NCBI GenBank assembly: GCA_947566645.1
Contig: CANOKL010000009.1
Span: 42,908-106,907 of the forward strand
Origin: an uncultured Lachnospiraceae bacterium
Lineage (GTDB): Bacteria; Bacillota; Clostridia; Lachnospirales; Lachnospiraceae
Direction: 5' to 3'
DNA: 64,000 nt
Under the pieces are notes generated by a model. It was not told the origin of the DNA. It made no database searches and saw only the letters and a program-made list of their open reading frames with translations. The position numbers and the translations under genes are program-made. Positions 16,716-26,705 of the stretch are shown here, piece by piece. The number at the start of each line of letters is the position of its first letter. Positions within the stretch are counted from its first letter, which is position 1.

Positions 16716-19700
16716 ACATGTTTTTATTTGCGGTGGAGAGCATGAGTTTCAGTCTGTTGAGCTGATTTACTTCACTTGCTCCCGGATCGTAATCAATGGC
16801 AACAATGTTGGAGTGTGGATAACGTCTTCGCAGCTCTTTGATCACCCCTTTGCCGACGACATGGTTCGGCAGGCAGGCGAAGGGCTGGGTGCATACGATG
16901 TTCGGCGCGCCGCTGTGAATCAGCTCCAGCATCTCACCGGTCAGAAACCAGCCTTCTCCGGTCTGGTTTCCGAGAGATACGATCTCGGATGCCATCTTTC
17001 CAAGGTGGCGGATATCTGCCGGGGCATCGAAGCGGCTGCTTTCCTGAAAGGCCTGGGAGGCAGGCGCCCGGAACCATTCGAGTGCCCGGATTCCAAGGTT
17101 TGCCATGGTTGCCTTGAATTTCTTAAAGCCAAGCTTTTCTACTTTAAAGTTCTGATTATAGAAGCAGTAAAAGAGGAAATCCAGAAGATCCGGAACCACT
17201 GCTTCTGCGCCTTCGCTTTCCAGTGTATCTACCAGATAGTTGTTGGCTGCCGGGAGGAATTTTACAAGGATTTCCCCCACTACACCGACACGGGGTTTCT
17301 GTATATCCAGAAGCTCTATATTATGGTCAAAATCTCCGATAATATCCCGGCACAGCTTCTTGAAGCGGTGTCTGGACGGGTAGCCTTCTGACAGGAATTT
17401 CTGGCATACCTTTTTCCATTTTTCATGCATGGCATTTACAGAGCCAGGTACTGCCTCATAAGGGCGCAGCCGGTACACACATTTCATAAAAATGTCGCCG
17501 AGGATGACAGCGTAAATACCTCTGAGCAGGAGAAGCGGCGTTAACTTAAAGCCCGGATTGCCCTCCAGTCCGCTTAAGTTAATGGAAATGACAGGAATGT
17601 GTTCATATCCTGCCTTTTTAAGCGCACGTCTGATGAAACCTATGTAGTTGGAAGCACGGCAGCCCCCTCCGGTCTGGCTGATGATGACTGCAATCTTATC
17701 GGTATCGTATTCGCCGGAAAGAATGGCTTCCATAATCTGCCCGACTACCATAAGAGAAGGGTAGCAGGCGTCATTATTTACATATTTTAATCCCACATCT
17801 ACCGCCCGCTTATTGTCATTTGGGAGAACCTTAATCCGGTAGCCTGACGCAGAAAATGCCGGTTCCAGAAGTTCAAAATGAATCGGGGACATCTGTGGGC
17901 AGAGGATGGTGTAATCCTTCCGCATCTCCTGGGTAAAGGCGGTCTTAGTAATGGCAGAGGAATGGATGGTACGGGTTTCTTTTCTCTGCTCTCTTACGCG
18001 GATTGCAGCCAGGAGGGAGCGCACACGGATTCTTGCGGCGCCAAGATTATTTACCTCATCTATTTTAAGTGAAGTGTAAATCTTGTCAGAACCGGTCAGT
18101 ATGTCAGCCACCTGGTCGGTGGTGACAGCGTCTAACCCGCAGCCGAAGGAGTTCAGCTGGATTAAGTCCAGATTATCCTTGGTCTTTACAAAATTAGCCG
18201 CCGCATACAGACGGGAGTGGTACATCCACTGGTCCATAACATTAAGCGGGCGCTCTGCCGGATGGAGATGGGAAATGGAATCCTCCGTCAGTACGGCGAT
18301 ATTGTAGGAGTTTACAAGCTCCGGGATGCCGTGATTTACTTCCGGGTCAATATGATAGGGCCGGCCGGCAAGAACAATCCCCCGGTTTCCGGTCCGGTCC
18401 AGGTATTCCACAGTCTCCTCGCCTTTACGGCGCATATCTGCGCGGCAGCTTTCAAGCTCTGTCCATGCGGCGTGCACCGCAGACCGGATCTCGCCGGCAG
18501 ACAGGGAGAATTTTCCGGAAAGCTCCTGGATGAGCCGGGAGGAGATGGTCTCCTCGCTTTTCAGAGAAAGGAACGGATGAATAAAATCTACGTCTCCATG
18601 TACGATTGCATCAATATTATTTTTAATATTCTCCGGATAAGAAGTTACAATGGGGCAGTTGTAGTGGTTGTTGGCATCCGCAAATTCATTTCTCTCATAA
18701 GGAATGCTTGGGTAAAAGATATGCCGGATTCCTTTATTAATGAGCCACTGCACATGTCCATGGGCGAGCTTTGCCGGATAGCACTCGGATTCACTGGGAA
18801 TGCTGTCAATGCCAAGCTCATAGATCTTTCTCGTGGATGCAGGAGAAAGATCTACACGAAAGCCCAGAGTGTGGAAGAAGGTAAACCAGAACGGATAGTT
18901 CTCATACATATTCAGTACGCGGGGAATACCGATTGTTCCCCGTTTTGCCTCATCCTCACTGAGGGGCGTATAGTCAAAATAGCGTTTCAGCTTATATTCA
19001 AACAAATTGGGCAGATGATTTTCTGATTTTTCCTTTCCAAGACCCCGCTCACAGCGGTTCCCGGTAATAAACTTTCTGCCTCCGCTGAAATGATTGATGG
19101 TCAGCCGGCAGTTGTTTGTACAGCCCCTGCACTTGGTCATGGTGGTGGAATACTCCAGGGATTCAATCTCTTCAATGGAAAGCATGGTAGTGCCTTCACA
19201 TTCCTGATAACGTTCCCTGGCAATCAGGGCTGCCCCGAAGGCTCCCATGATTCCTGCAATATCCGGACGGATCACCTTGCAGCCGGCAATTTTTTCAAAG
19301 CTTCGCAGGACAGCGTCATTATAAAAGGTACCGCCCTGCACCACAATGTGGCTTCCAAGTTCAGAGGCGTCCGACACTTTGATCACTTTAAATAAGGCGT
19401 TCTTTATGACAGAATAGGCAAGACCCGCAGAAATATCTGCAACCGCGGCTCCCTCTTTTTGCGCCTGCTTTACTTTGGAATTCATGAAAACGGTACAGCG
19501 CGTGCCCAGATCAATCGGATGGCTCGCAAAGATTGCCTCATGGGCAAAATCCTCTACCGAATAATTCAGCGATTTGGCAAAGGTTTCAATAAAAGAGCCG
19601 CAGCCCGAGGAGCATGCCTCATTGAGCTGGACGCTGTCTACCGTCTGGTTTTTAATCTTAATGCACTTCATATCCTGCCCGCCAATGTCCAGGATGCAGT

Positions 19701-20952
19701 CTACATCAGGCTCAAAGAAGGAAGCCGCATAATAATGCGATACCGTCTCCACCTCCCCTTCATCAAGAAGAAGAGCCGCCTGAATCAGAGCTTCGCCGTA
19801 GCCGGTGGAACAGGAGTGTACGATCTGGACCTCTTCCGGAAGCTGACTGTAAATATCCTTGATGGCACGGATGGTAGTGCCCAGAGGATCCCCCTCATTA
19901 TTCTGATAAAAGGAATAGAGAAGCGTTCCGTCCCCGCCTACAAGCGCAGCCTTTGTGGTAGTGGAGCCTGCATCAATTCCAAGAAAAGCCTTTCCCTTAT
20001 AAGACGCAAGATCCTTAAAAGGAACCTGGTGCTTTGCATGACGGTTTTTAAAGGAATGGTAATCCTCCTCTGTGGCAAAGAGAGGTTCCATGCGGTCTAC
20101 CTCAAAGTCCATCTTGATCTTCCGGTCAAGACGGTTCTGCATTTCCCGGAGAGGAACACGCAGATCCTTTTTTGAATTCAGTGCAGAGCCGATGGCGGCA
20201 AACAGGTGGGAATGGTTCGGGGCGATGGTATGCTCGTCATCTAGCTTCAGGGTACGGACAAAGGCCTCCTTTAGCTCAGATAAGAAATGGAGGGGACCGC
20301 CGAGGAAAGCAACGTGTCCCCGGATGGGCTTTCCACAGGCAAGACCGCTGATAGTCTGATTTACCACGGCCTGGAAGATGGAAGCTGCCAGATCCTCTTT
20401 TGCAGCTCCCTCATTAATCAGGGGCTGGATATCAGTCTTTGCAAATACGCCGCATCTTGCTGCAATCGGGTACATGGCTTTATATTTTTTTGCATAATCA
20501 TTCAGTCCGGAAGCATCCGTCTGGAGGAGGGATGCCATCTGGTCAATAAAGGAGCCGGTGCCTCCGGCGCATACGCCGTTCATGCGCTGCTCCACATTCC
20601 CGCCCTCAAAGTAGATAATCTTGGCATCCTCGCCTCCCAGCTCAATGGCAACATCTGTCTGGGGTGCATAGTCCTGAAGTGCTGTGGATACTGCAATTAC
20701 TTCCTGCACAAAGGGGACTCCGAGATGCCTGGCAAGTGTAAGACCTCCGGAACCGGTAATAACAGGAGACGCAGTTACTGTTCCAAGTTTATAAATCGCG
20801 CGTCCTAAAAGGTCTGACAGGGTCTCCTGAATATTTGCAAAATGTCTCTCATAATCGGAAAATACCACTTCATTGCCGGAATCCAGTAAAGCAATCTTCA
20901 CTGTCGTGGAACCAATATCAATTCCAAGAGTATATAGCTCTTTCCTGCTCAT
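16699..20952 (-). CDS. Giant 2-hydroxyacyl-CoA dehydratase activase-like protein
   Basis: A 1417-residue cytoplasmic protein with two BadF/BcrA-type ASKHA ATPase domains in tandem: [17 protein letters not shown] at the N-terminus with [13 protein letters not shown] near residue 130, and [18 protein letters not shown] near residue 325 with [13 protein letters not shown]. Each conserved Cys normally binds a 4Fe-4S cluster between two subunits. A CRGCTNNC cluster follows, then a DUF2229-type region and a dehydratase-subunit-like C-terminal half ([33 protein letters not shown]). Fused proteins of this kind are widespread in anaerobes and their substrate is not established. AAGGAG precedes the ATG. 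The last five codons lie inside the REP-like palindrome. Confidence 0.85.
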   Translation of the reverse strand: MSRKELYTLGIDIGSTTVKIALLDSGNEVVFSDYERHFANIQETLSDLLGRAIYKLGTVTASPVITGSGGLTLARHLGVPFVQEVIAVSTALQDYAPQTDVAIELGGEDAKIIYFEGGNVEQRMNGVCAGGTGSFIDQMASLLQTDASGLNDYAKKYKAMYPIAARCGVFAKTDIQPLINEGAAKEDLAASIFQAVVNQTISGLACGKPIRGHVAFLGGPLHFLSELKEAFVRTLKLDDEHTIAPNHSHLFAAIGSALNSKKDLRVPLREMQNRLDRKIKMDFEVDRMEPLFATEEDYHSFKNRHAKHQVPFKDLASYKGKAFLGIDAGSTTTKAALVGGDGTLLYSFYQNNEGDPLGTTIRAIKDIYSQLPEEVQIVHSCSTGYGEALIQAALLLDEGEVETVSHYYAASFFEPDVDCILDIGGQDMKCIKIKNQTVDSVQLNEACSSGCGSFIETFAKSLNYSVEDFAHEAIFASHPIDLGTRCTVFMNSKVKQAQKEGAAVADISAGLAYSVIKNALFKVIKVSDASELGSHIVVQGGTFYNDAVLRSFEKIAGCKVIRPDIAGIMGAFGAALIARERYQECEGTTMLSIEEIESLEYSTTMTKCRGCTNNCRLTINHFSGGRKFITGNRCERGLGKEKSENHLPNLFEYKLKRYFDYTPLSEDEAKRGTIGIPRVLNMYENYPFWFTFFHTLGFRVDLSPASTRKIYELGIDSIPSESECYPAKLAHGHVQWLINKGIRHIFYPSIPYERNEFADANNHYNCPIVTSYPENIKNNIDAIVHGDVDFIHPFLSLKSEETISSRLIQELSGKFSLSAGEIRSAVHAAWTELESCRADMRRKGEETVEYLDRTGNRGIVLAGRPYHIDPEVNHGIPELVNSYNIAVLTEDSISHLHPAERPLNVMDQWMYHSRLYAAANFVKTKDNLDLIQLNSFGCGLDAVTTDQVADILTGSDKIYTSLKIDEVNNLGAARIRVRSLLAAIRVREQRKETRTIHSSAITKTAFTQEMRKDYTILCPQMSPIHFELLEPAFSASGYRIKVLPNDNKRAVDVGLKYVNNDACYPSLMVVGQIMEAILSGEYDTDKIAVIISQTGGGCRASNYIGFIRRALKKAGYEHIPVISINLSGLEGNPGFKLTPLLLLRGIYAVILGDIFMKCVYRLRPYEAVPGSVNAMHEKWKKVCQKFLSEGYPSRHRFKKLCRDIIGDFDHNIELLDIQKPRVGVVGEILVKFLPAANNYLVDTLESEGAEAVVPDLLDFLFYCFYNQNFKVEKLGFKKFKATMANLGIRALEWFRAPASQAFQESSRFDAPADIRHLGKMASEIVSLGNQTGEGWFLTGEMLELIHSGAPNIVCTQPFACLPNHVVGKGVIKELRRRYPHSNIVAIDYDPGASEVNQLNRLKLMLSTANKNMLGTGQ

Positions 20953-20995
20953 AATATATGTACTCCTTTTGTTATCACAAATATTGAACTGTTAC

Positions 20996-21024
20996 ATTAT
21001 ACGACAAATAATGCAAAAATACAA
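20996..21024 (-). promoter_or_regulatory. Promoter of the activase-like gene
   Basis: Read on the minus strand, TTGTAT (21019-21024) and TATAAT (20996-21001) are 17 bases apart. The predicted start of transcription leaves a leader of about 40 bases with AAGGAG before the ATG. Confidence 0.65.
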
Positions 21025-21086
21025 TTCTCAAATTATTGCCAAAATATTAAATCTGCGTAAAAAGTATGCAATCTTTTACGGCAGAA

Positions 21087-21115
21087 TTGACAAATAAAAC
21101 ATGAAAAGGTAAAAT
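21087..21115 (+). promoter_or_regulatory. Promoter of the rhomboid-like gene and pyruvate kinase
   Basis: TTGACA (21087-21092), 17-base spacer, TAAAAT (21110-21115). Transcription would begin near 21122, which rules out an ATG at 21123 as a real start and supports 21180. Confidence 0.75.
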
Positions 21116-21179
21116 TAATGAAGTGACAAAAATGAGACTGCAAAATAACTGCAGCAAAAAGAGAACAGGGAGTATGCGT

Positions 21180-22046
21180 ATGAATTGGTTAAATAAGCTG
21201 GAACGGAAGTTTGGCAGATATGCCATACCGAATCTGATGTACTATATTATTATTCTTTATGGGATTGGCTTTGTACTTGATTTGTTCAATCCAGAGTTTT
21301 ATTACAAATATTTATGCCTGGATATGGGGGCTGTTTTCCATGGGCAGGTGTGGAGACTTGTTACCTTTATAATAGAAGCACCATCCGACAGCCTGATTTT
21401 TATTCTGTTTGCACTGCATCTGTATTATATGATCGGGATGGAGCTTGAGCGGGCATGGGGAACATTCCGGTTTAATGTGTATTTTTTCTCGGGCGTGTTT
21501 TTCCATATTCTTGCGGCGCTTCTTGTTTATATTGTGACAGAAATTTCACTTCCCATGAGTGTGTGGTATCTGAATATGTCGCTGTTTTTTGCGTTTGCAG
21601 CTCTGTACCCGAATGTGGAATTCCTGCTGTTTCTGATTCTTCCGGTTAAGGTAAAGTGGCTTGCCCTTCTTGACGGACTTTATTTTGCCTACGGGATTCT
21701 GCAGGCGTTTTTACCGGCCTATGGCGGCGGCATGTTCGGGATTATGTATAAGGCGAATGCGGCGGCGGCATTTGTGTCCCTGCTTAACTTCCTGATCTTT
21801 TTCCTGGGGTCAAGGAATCTGCGTCCCTACAGCCCGGGACAGGTAAAGAGAAAGAGGGAATTTAAAAAGAATATCCGCAAGGCATCTAAGCCTGTGAACT
21901 ATGGCGGCGGTGCATCGCATAAATGTGCAGTATGTGGACGGACAGACCTGGATGATCCCAGTCTGGAATTCAGGTATTGCTCAAAGTGCAATGGAAATTA
22001 TGAGTATTGCCAGGAGCACCTGTTTACACACACTCATGTTAAATAA
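21180..22046 (+). CDS. Rhomboid-like membrane protein with C-terminal zinc-ribbon-like tail
   Basis: About 288 residues from this start, chosen because GGGAG lies 7 bases upstream and the promoter at 21087-21115 excludes the earlier ATG. Six membrane helices resemble the rhomboid/DUF1751 fold: FHGQVWRLVTFIIEAP, then HLYYMIGMELERAWGTFRFNVYFFSG, which matches the L1 loop and WG.WR region of rhomboids. The catalytic GxSG is not present (NMSLFFAFAALYP stands in its place) and no catalytic His is seen in the last helix, so it is probably a non-proteolytic member. The tail has CAVCGRTD and YCSKCNGNYEYCQEH, a likely metal-binding finger. It is 20 bases upstream of pyruvate kinase. Confidence 0.7.
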   Translation: MNWLNKLERKFGRYAIPNLMYYIIILYGIGFVLDLFNPEFYYKYLCLDMGAVFHGQVWRLVTFIIEAPSDSLIFILFALHLYYMIGMELERAWGTFRFNVYFFSGVFFHILAALLVYIVTEISLPMSVWYLNMSLFFAFAALYPNVEFLLFLILPVKVKWLALLDGLYFAYGILQAFLPAYGGGMFGIMYKANAAAAFVSLLNFLIFFLGSRNLRPYSPGQVKRKREFKKNIRKASKPVNYGGGASHKCAVCGRTDLDDPSLEFRYCSKCNGNYEYCQEHLFTHTHVK

Positions 22047-22066
22047 ATTAGAAAGGAACAGACGAG

Positions 22067-23503
22067 ATGAAAAAAACGAAGATTATCTGTACGATGGGAC
22101 CGAACTCTGACAACGAGGAGGTACTAAGAAGCCTTGTGCGCGGCGGGATGGATATTGCCAGGTTTAATTTTTCGCATGGCACCCATGAAGAGCAGAAGGC
22201 AAGGATGGACATGTTAAAAAGGATCCGGGACGAGGAGAAGAAGCCTGTCGCAATTCTTCTGGATACCAAAGGGCCGGAGATCCGTACCGGAGTCTTAAAG
22301 GAAGGAAAGAAGGTGCATCTGGAGGACGGCGCTCTCTTTACTCTTACGACAGAGGAGATCGAAGGTGATGAAAACAAGGTCTTTATTACCTATCCGGGTC
22401 TTGTAGAGGATGTGCAGATCGGAAGCCGGATTCTGATTGATGATGGTCTGATTGAGTTAAAGGTGAAGAATAAAAAGGGGCCGGAGATTATCTGCGGAGT
22501 TATCAATGGCGGTGAGCTGGGAGAGAGAAAGGGTGTGAACGTTCCGGATGTTCCGGTAAGGCTTCCGGCGATTACAGATAAGGACAGGGAGGATATCCGG
22601 TTTGGCGTTGAGCAGAAGATTGATTTTATTGCAGCATCTTTTGTCCGGAATGCAGAGTGTATTCTGGAGATCCGTTCCTTCCTGAAATCCTGCGATGCGC
22701 CGTACATACCGATTATTGCCAAGATTGAGAATGGAGAAGGGATTAAGAATATTGACGAGATTATCCGCTGTGCGGACGGGGTCATGGTGGCAAGAGGAGA
22801 CCTTGGCGTGGAGATCCCGGCAGAGGAGGTTCCATATCTCCAGAAGATGATGATACAAAAATGCAATGATAATTATAAACCAGTTATTACAGCGACCCAG
22901 ATGCTGGATTCTATGATGCGCAATCCCCGTCCTACAAGGGCTGAGGTTACGGATGTGGCGAATGCTGTCTATGACGGGACGGATGCGGTTATGCTCTCGG
23001 GAGAGACAGCGGCCGGCAAGTATCCGGTAGAGGCACTCCGTATGATGGTGCATATCGTAGAAAATACAGAAGAGCACCTGGATTATAAGACTATGCTTCA
23101 GAAGGCTGAGGAGCATCATTTAAAGAGTGCATCAAGCGCCCTTGCCCATGCAACCGTGACTACAGCGGAGAATCTCCAGGCAAAATGCATTATCACTCCG
23201 ACTGTATCCGGGGCAACAGCGAGAGTCGTATCAAAGTTTAAACCAAAGACAGAGATTATCGGGATGTCCCCGAGCGAGGCGACGCTTAGGAGAATGCAGA
23301 TCTACTGGGGCGTAAGGCCGCTGAAGTCAATCGAAGCAGGCTCAACAGACGAGATCTGTAACAGTGCGCTGGATCTGGTCTGTGCCAAGCAGCTTGCAGA
23401 GACCGGAGATGTAGTAGTGCTGACAGCGGGAATTCCTTCCCCTACAATAGGCGGATACAAGACAGGCGTCAGCAATATGATGAAGATTACAGTAGTAGAA
23501 TAA
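22067..23503 (+). CDS. pyk: Pyruvate kinase
   Basis: A 478-residue glycolytic enzyme converting phosphoenolpyruvate and ADP to pyruvate and ATP. The N-terminus KTKIICTMGPNSDN, substrate motif ARFNFSHGTHEE with Arg32, the signature PIIAKIENGEGI around residue 220, the VARGDLGVEIPAEEVP loop and TATQMLDSMMRNPRPTRAE are all intact. The length fits the standard form without the extra C-terminal PEP-utiliser domain of Bacillus enzymes. GAAAGGAAC provides the ribosome site. It shares a transcript with the rhomboid-like gene and perhaps with the XpaC/TelA genes that follow. Confidence 0.97.
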   Translation: MKKTKIICTMGPNSDNEEVLRSLVRGGMDIARFNFSHGTHEEQKARMDMLKRIRDEEKKPVAILLDTKGPEIRTGVLKEGKKVHLEDGALFTLTTEEIEGDENKVFITYPGLVEDVQIGSRILIDDGLIELKVKNKKGPEIICGVINGGELGERKGVNVPDVPVRLPAITDKDREDIRFGVEQKIDFIAASFVRNAECILEIRSFLKSCDAPYIPIIAKIENGEGIKNIDEIIRCADGVMVARGDLGVEIPAEEVPYLQKMMIQKCNDNYKPVITATQMLDSMMRNPRPTRAEVTDVANAVYDGTDAVMLSGETAAGKYPVEALRMMVHIVENTEEHLDYKTMLQKAEEHHLKSASSALAHATVTTAENLQAKCIITPTVSGATARVVSKFKPKTEIIGMSPSEATLRRMQIYWGVRPLKSIEAGSTDEICNSALDLVCAKQLAETGDVVVLTAGIPSPTIGGYKTGVSNMMKITVVE

Positions 23504-23507
23504 CAGG

Positions 23508-24734
23508 ATGGATGAGCAGAAGATGATGAATCGAGATTGGGAAAGCTTTGGCGAGGAAATTCGAAAGAATGTCCAGGATGCCATTGACGCACAGGATTTT
23601 AACAGACTGAATCAGAGAGTGACAGATACGGTCAACAGTGCCGTGGAAGGGATTACGAAAACCATAAGGAATGCAGGGAGTGCAGCCCGCAGACCGGTGA
23701 ATCCACACTGCAGAGAGACAAAGTGCGAAGCTTATGTGCAGCCAAAGCCGGCAGAGCTTTACCGGGGAGTCACATCTGTAAATGCAGGAGGAACGGCACT
23801 TGCGATTACCGGAGGAGTAATGGGAGGAGTGTTCCTCCTCCTTTTTGTGGGCTTTGCCCTGGGAGCATGGGTCAATGAGATTCACAATGCAGGCTATATT
23901 ATTGCCATGGCGGTCTTTCTGATTCTTGGAGCAGGCGGCGCGGTTCTGGGGCGCTGGGGGAGTGTCCTGAAGGGACGTGTGAGACGGTTCCGGTCCTATA
24001 TCAGAATTCTTGGACAGAGAGAATACTGCAATATCAGGGAGCTTGCAGACGGAATCAATAAGAACCCGAAGTATGTATTAAAGGATCTGGAGCAGATGCT
24101 CCAGAAGGGGTGGTTCCGGCAGGGGCATCTGGACGGACAGAGGACCTGTCTGATCGTAAGCCATAACATGTACGGACAGTATCTGAAGCTTGAAGAGGAC
24201 AGGAAGAGGAGCGAAGAAGACAAAAAAGCTGCCATGCTGGAAAAGGAGCAGAAGGACATAAGACAGCAGGAGGAAAACAGCAGACTTTCCCCACAGATCA
24301 GAAAAGTGATTGAGGCAGGAGATGCTTATGTGGAGAAAATCCGGGCATGCAACGAAGCGATTCCAGGGGCAGAGATATCCGCAAAGATCTCCCGTATGGA
24401 GACAGTCATTGACCGGATCTTTGACCGTGTGGAGCAGAACCCAGAGGCTGTGGACGATATCCGCCGGATGATGGATTACTATCTGCCTACAACCATCAAG
24501 CTGTTAGAGGCATATCAGGAACTTGACGCCCAACCGGTTGATGGTGCAAACATACGCTCCTCCAAGGAGGAGATTGAAAAGACACTGGATACACTGAACA
24601 CGGCGTTTGAGAAGCTTCTTGACAGCCTGTTCCAGGATACGGCGTGGGATGTATCCTCGGATATTTCCGTGCTCCGGACTATGCTTGCACAGGAAGGACT
24701 TACAGAGGACGGGTTAAGAAAGGAGAGATTATGA
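23508..24734 (+). CDS. XpaC-family (5-bromo-4-chloroindolyl phosphate hydrolysis) membrane protein
   Basis: A 408-residue protein. The first 95 residues are a hydrophilic acidic/amphipathic lead, two membrane helices lie about residues 100-150, then a charged helical region (EEDRKRSEEDKKAAMLEKEQKDIRQ) and the XpaC domain at the end (MDYYLPTTIKLLEAYQELDAQ, IEKTLDTLNTAFEKLLDSLFQD). XpaC proteins are regularly encoded beside TelA-like proteins, as here, where the stop and next start overlap as ATGA. The biochemical role is unknown; the family name comes from an old phenotype and does not prove phosphatase activity. Confidence 0.82.
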   Translation: MDEQKMMNRDWESFGEEIRKNVQDAIDAQDFNRLNQRVTDTVNSAVEGITKTIRNAGSAARRPVNPHCRETKCEAYVQPKPAELYRGVTSVNAGGTALAITGGVMGGVFLLLFVGFALGAWVNEIHNAGYIIAMAVFLILGAGGAVLGRWGSVLKGRVRRFRSYIRILGQREYCNIRELADGINKNPKYVLKDLEQMLQKGWFRQGHLDGQRTCLIVSHNMYGQYLKLEEDRKRSEEDKKAAMLEKEQKDIRQQEENSRLSPQIRKVIEAGDAYVEKIRACNEAIPGAEISAKISRMETVIDRIFDRVEQNPEAVDDIRRMMDYYLPTTIKLLEAYQELDAQPVDGANIRSSKEEIEKTLDTLNTAFEKLLDSLFQDTAWDVSSDISVLRTMLAQEGLTEDGLRKERL

Positions 24735-25864
24735 ACAATGAATTTGAGAATTTTTCGACAGTGCCGGAACTGACATTAGAGCCCTTTAAGGAGGAGGAAC
24801 AGTTACCGGCTGTTGAGGAAAAGCAGAAGGAGATTTTTAACGACGATATTCTGTCAGCGGAAGAGAGACGGGCTGTAGATGCATTTGCAACGAAGATTGA
24901 TCTTAAGGATTCAACAGCAATTCTGCAGTTCGGCGCCGGGACACAGAAGAAAATGGCAGACTTTTCAGAATCAGCCCTTGAAAATGTAAAGACAAAGGAT
25001 CTGGGAGAGATCGGAGAGCTTCTGTCTGATGTGGTGAAAGAGCTTAAGAACTTTGACGAAGAGGAAGAGAAGGGATTTCTGGGGATGTTCAAAAAGACTT
25101 CCAACAGGATTCAGTCCATGAAGTCGAAGTATGCAAAGGCAGAGACAAACATTGCGCAGATCTGCCGGGTACTTGAGAATCATCAGGTGCAGCTTCTTAA
25201 GGATATTGCCATACTGGACAAGATGTATGAGTTGAACCTGACGTATTTTAAAGAACTTTCCATGTATGTTCTGGCGGGAAAAAAGAAGCTTTCAGATGTG
25301 CGTTCAAGAGAGCTTCCAGAGCTTCTCGCAAGGGCGGAAAGAAGCGGTCTGGCTGAGGACGCCCAGGCGGCAAGGGATCTTGACTCCATGTGCAGCCGGT
25401 TTGAAAAGAAGCTCCACGACCTGGAGCTTACGAAGACTGTCTCCATGCAGACGGCGCCGCAGATCCGTCTGATTCAGAGCAATGACACACTTATGGCAGA
25501 AAAGATCCAGTCCACGCTTGTCAACACAGTGCCTCTGTGGAAGAGCCAGATGGTACTGGCGCTGGGAGTGGAGCATTCCTCCCAGGCAGCTGCGGCGCAG
25601 CGGGAAGTTACAGATATGACCAATGAGCTTCTGAGAAAGAATGCAGAAAAGCTGAAGATCGCAACCATTGAGACTGCAAAGGAATCAGAGAGAGGAATCA
25701 TAGAGATTGAGACTTTGAAGGCTACCAATGAGGCCTTGATTTCTACCTTTGATGAGGTGATGCAGATCCAGGCTGAGGGAAGAAGGAAGCGTGCAGAGGC
25801 AGAAAAGGAGATGCTACGCCTTGAGAGGGAACTGAAGGGAAAGCTTCTGGCTGTTAGTTACTGA
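24731..25864 (+). CDS. TelA-family protein (toxic anion resistance family)
   Basis: 377 residues from the ATG at 24731, which has AAAGGAGAG upstream and overlaps the previous stop by four bases; a longer in-frame ATG at 24644 lies inside the XpaC gene without a ribosome site. The text is almost wholly helical, with TelA landmarks GFLGMFKKTSNRIQSMKSKY, LLKDIAILDKMYELNLTYFKELSMYVLAG, and the C-terminal TIETAKESERGIIEIETLKATNEALISTF stretch. TelA members are linked to tellurite, nisin and envelope-stress tolerance in other bacteria; what they do mechanically is unclear. The XpaC-TelA pair probably acts together at the membrane. Confidence 0.87.
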   Translation: MNNEFENFSTVPELTLEPFKEEEQLPAVEEKQKEIFNDDILSAEERRAVDAFATKIDLKDSTAILQFGAGTQKKMADFSESALENVKTKDLGEIGELLSDVVKELKNFDEEEEKGFLGMFKKTSNRIQSMKSKYAKAETNIAQICRVLENHQVQLLKDIAILDKMYELNLTYFKELSMYVLAGKKKLSDVRSRELPELLARAERSGLAEDAQAARDLDSMCSRFEKKLHDLELTKTVSMQTAPQIRLIQSNDTLMAEKIQSTLVNTVPLWKSQMVLALGVEHSSQAAAAQREVTDMTNELLRKNAEKLKIATIETAKESERGIIEIETLKATNEALISTFDEVMQIQAEGRRKRAEAEKEMLRLERELKGKLLAVSY

Positions 25865-25891
25865 TCACGGCGCAGGAATGTGAAAAAAAGA

Positions 25892-25920
25892 TTGACAGAT
25901 GGGAATGAATGGTTTATAGT
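25892..25920 (+). promoter_or_regulatory. Promoter of the TrmB-type regulator/lysA unit
   Basis: TTGACA (25892-25897), 17-base spacer, TATAGT (25915-25920). Downstream a GC hairpin (GGCGGTCC and GGGCCGCC, about 25954-25976) sits in the leader just before the coding start and could affect translation or act as an attenuator. Confidence 0.8.
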
Positions 25921-25993
25921 GTTCCATGAAAGAACTACTAGAAAGGCTGTAACAGGCGGTCCGGTTCGGGCCGCCTGCAGATATGTGAAGGTG

Positions 25994-26704
25994 ATGGAAG
26001 GAAAAACATTTGTAGAGCGTTTGATGGAATTTGCCCTTACAAGACAGGAGGCAGGAATCTATGAATGCCTTTTAAGAGAAGGGAAGATTACGGGATATGA
26101 GGTGGCGAAGCAGTTAGGGATCTCAAGATCCAACGCTTATAATTCTCTTGCCAGCATGACAGAAAAGGGTGCGGCCTGTCTGGTAGAAGAGGGGACAACG
26201 AGAAAATATGCTCCTGTCCCTTTGGATGAATTCTGCAAAAACCGTATCCGCAGGCTGGAGAACCATACAAGGTGGCTTAGGGAGCATCTTCCCGAGGAGA
26301 AGACCTTCGTGGAAGGATATATTACCATTGAGGGTGCGGAGCATATACTGGATAAGATACGCAACCTCCTGCTTAAGACACAGGAACGGGTGTATTTATC
26401 CTGTACCAGCAATTATCTGTTGTTATTCCTGGATGAATGCGAGACACTCACAAGAGCCAGGAAGAAAGTTGTTGTGATCACGGACCAGCCCGTGAGATTC
26501 GGCAACGCAAAGGTGTATGTGGGTTCTGACCGCGGGATGCAGATCGGTGTAATTGCAGATTCAAAATATGTTCTGACAGGAGAATACGGGGAAGGAAGCA
26601 TGAATACCTGTTTATACTCTGGCCAGAAGAATTTCGTGGAGCTTTTTAAGCGGGCGCTGGCCAATGAAATGAAACTATTTGCGATGCAGGAGGAGAACCA
26701 GTAA
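25994..26704 (+). CDS. TrmB-family transcriptional regulator
   Basis: 236 residues from this ATG. The in-frame ATG at 25880 lies upstream of the promoter and cannot be used. A winged helix occupies about residues 10-80 (LTRQEAGIYECLLREGKITG, YEVAKQLGISRSNAYNSLAS), followed by a coiled linker and a phospholipase-D-like sensor region (VYLSCTSNYLLLFLDECETL, GMQIGVIADSKYVLTGEYGE) as in TrmB regulators that bind sugars. One base separates its stop from the lysA start, so it may respond to a metabolite linked to lysine or wall synthesis; that is inference. A GTG three codons earlier is a possible alternative start. Confidence 0.75.
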   Translation: MEGKTFVERLMEFALTRQEAGIYECLLREGKITGYEVAKQLGISRSNAYNSLASMTEKGAACLVEEGTTRKYAPVPLDEFCKNRIRRLENHTRWLREHLPEEKTFVEGYITIEGAEHILDKIRNLLLKTQERVYLSCTSNYLLLFLDECETLTRARKKVVVITDQPVRFGNAKVYVGSDRGMQIGVIADSKYVLTGEYGEGSMNTCLYSGQKNFVELFKRALANEMKLFAMQEENQ

Positions 26705-26705
26705 G

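Noticed and set aside
16702..17391. Long plus-strand open frame of 229 codons opposite the activase-like gene, and several similar ones up to 20808
   Set aside because: These are antisense shadows of a clearly coding 1417-residue minus-strand gene, lack ribosome sites and show no protein-like features.
25880..25993. N-terminal extension of the TrmB-type regulator from the ATG at 25880
   Set aside because: A TTGACA-N17-TATAGT promoter lies inside this stretch, so it is leader DNA, not coding sequence.
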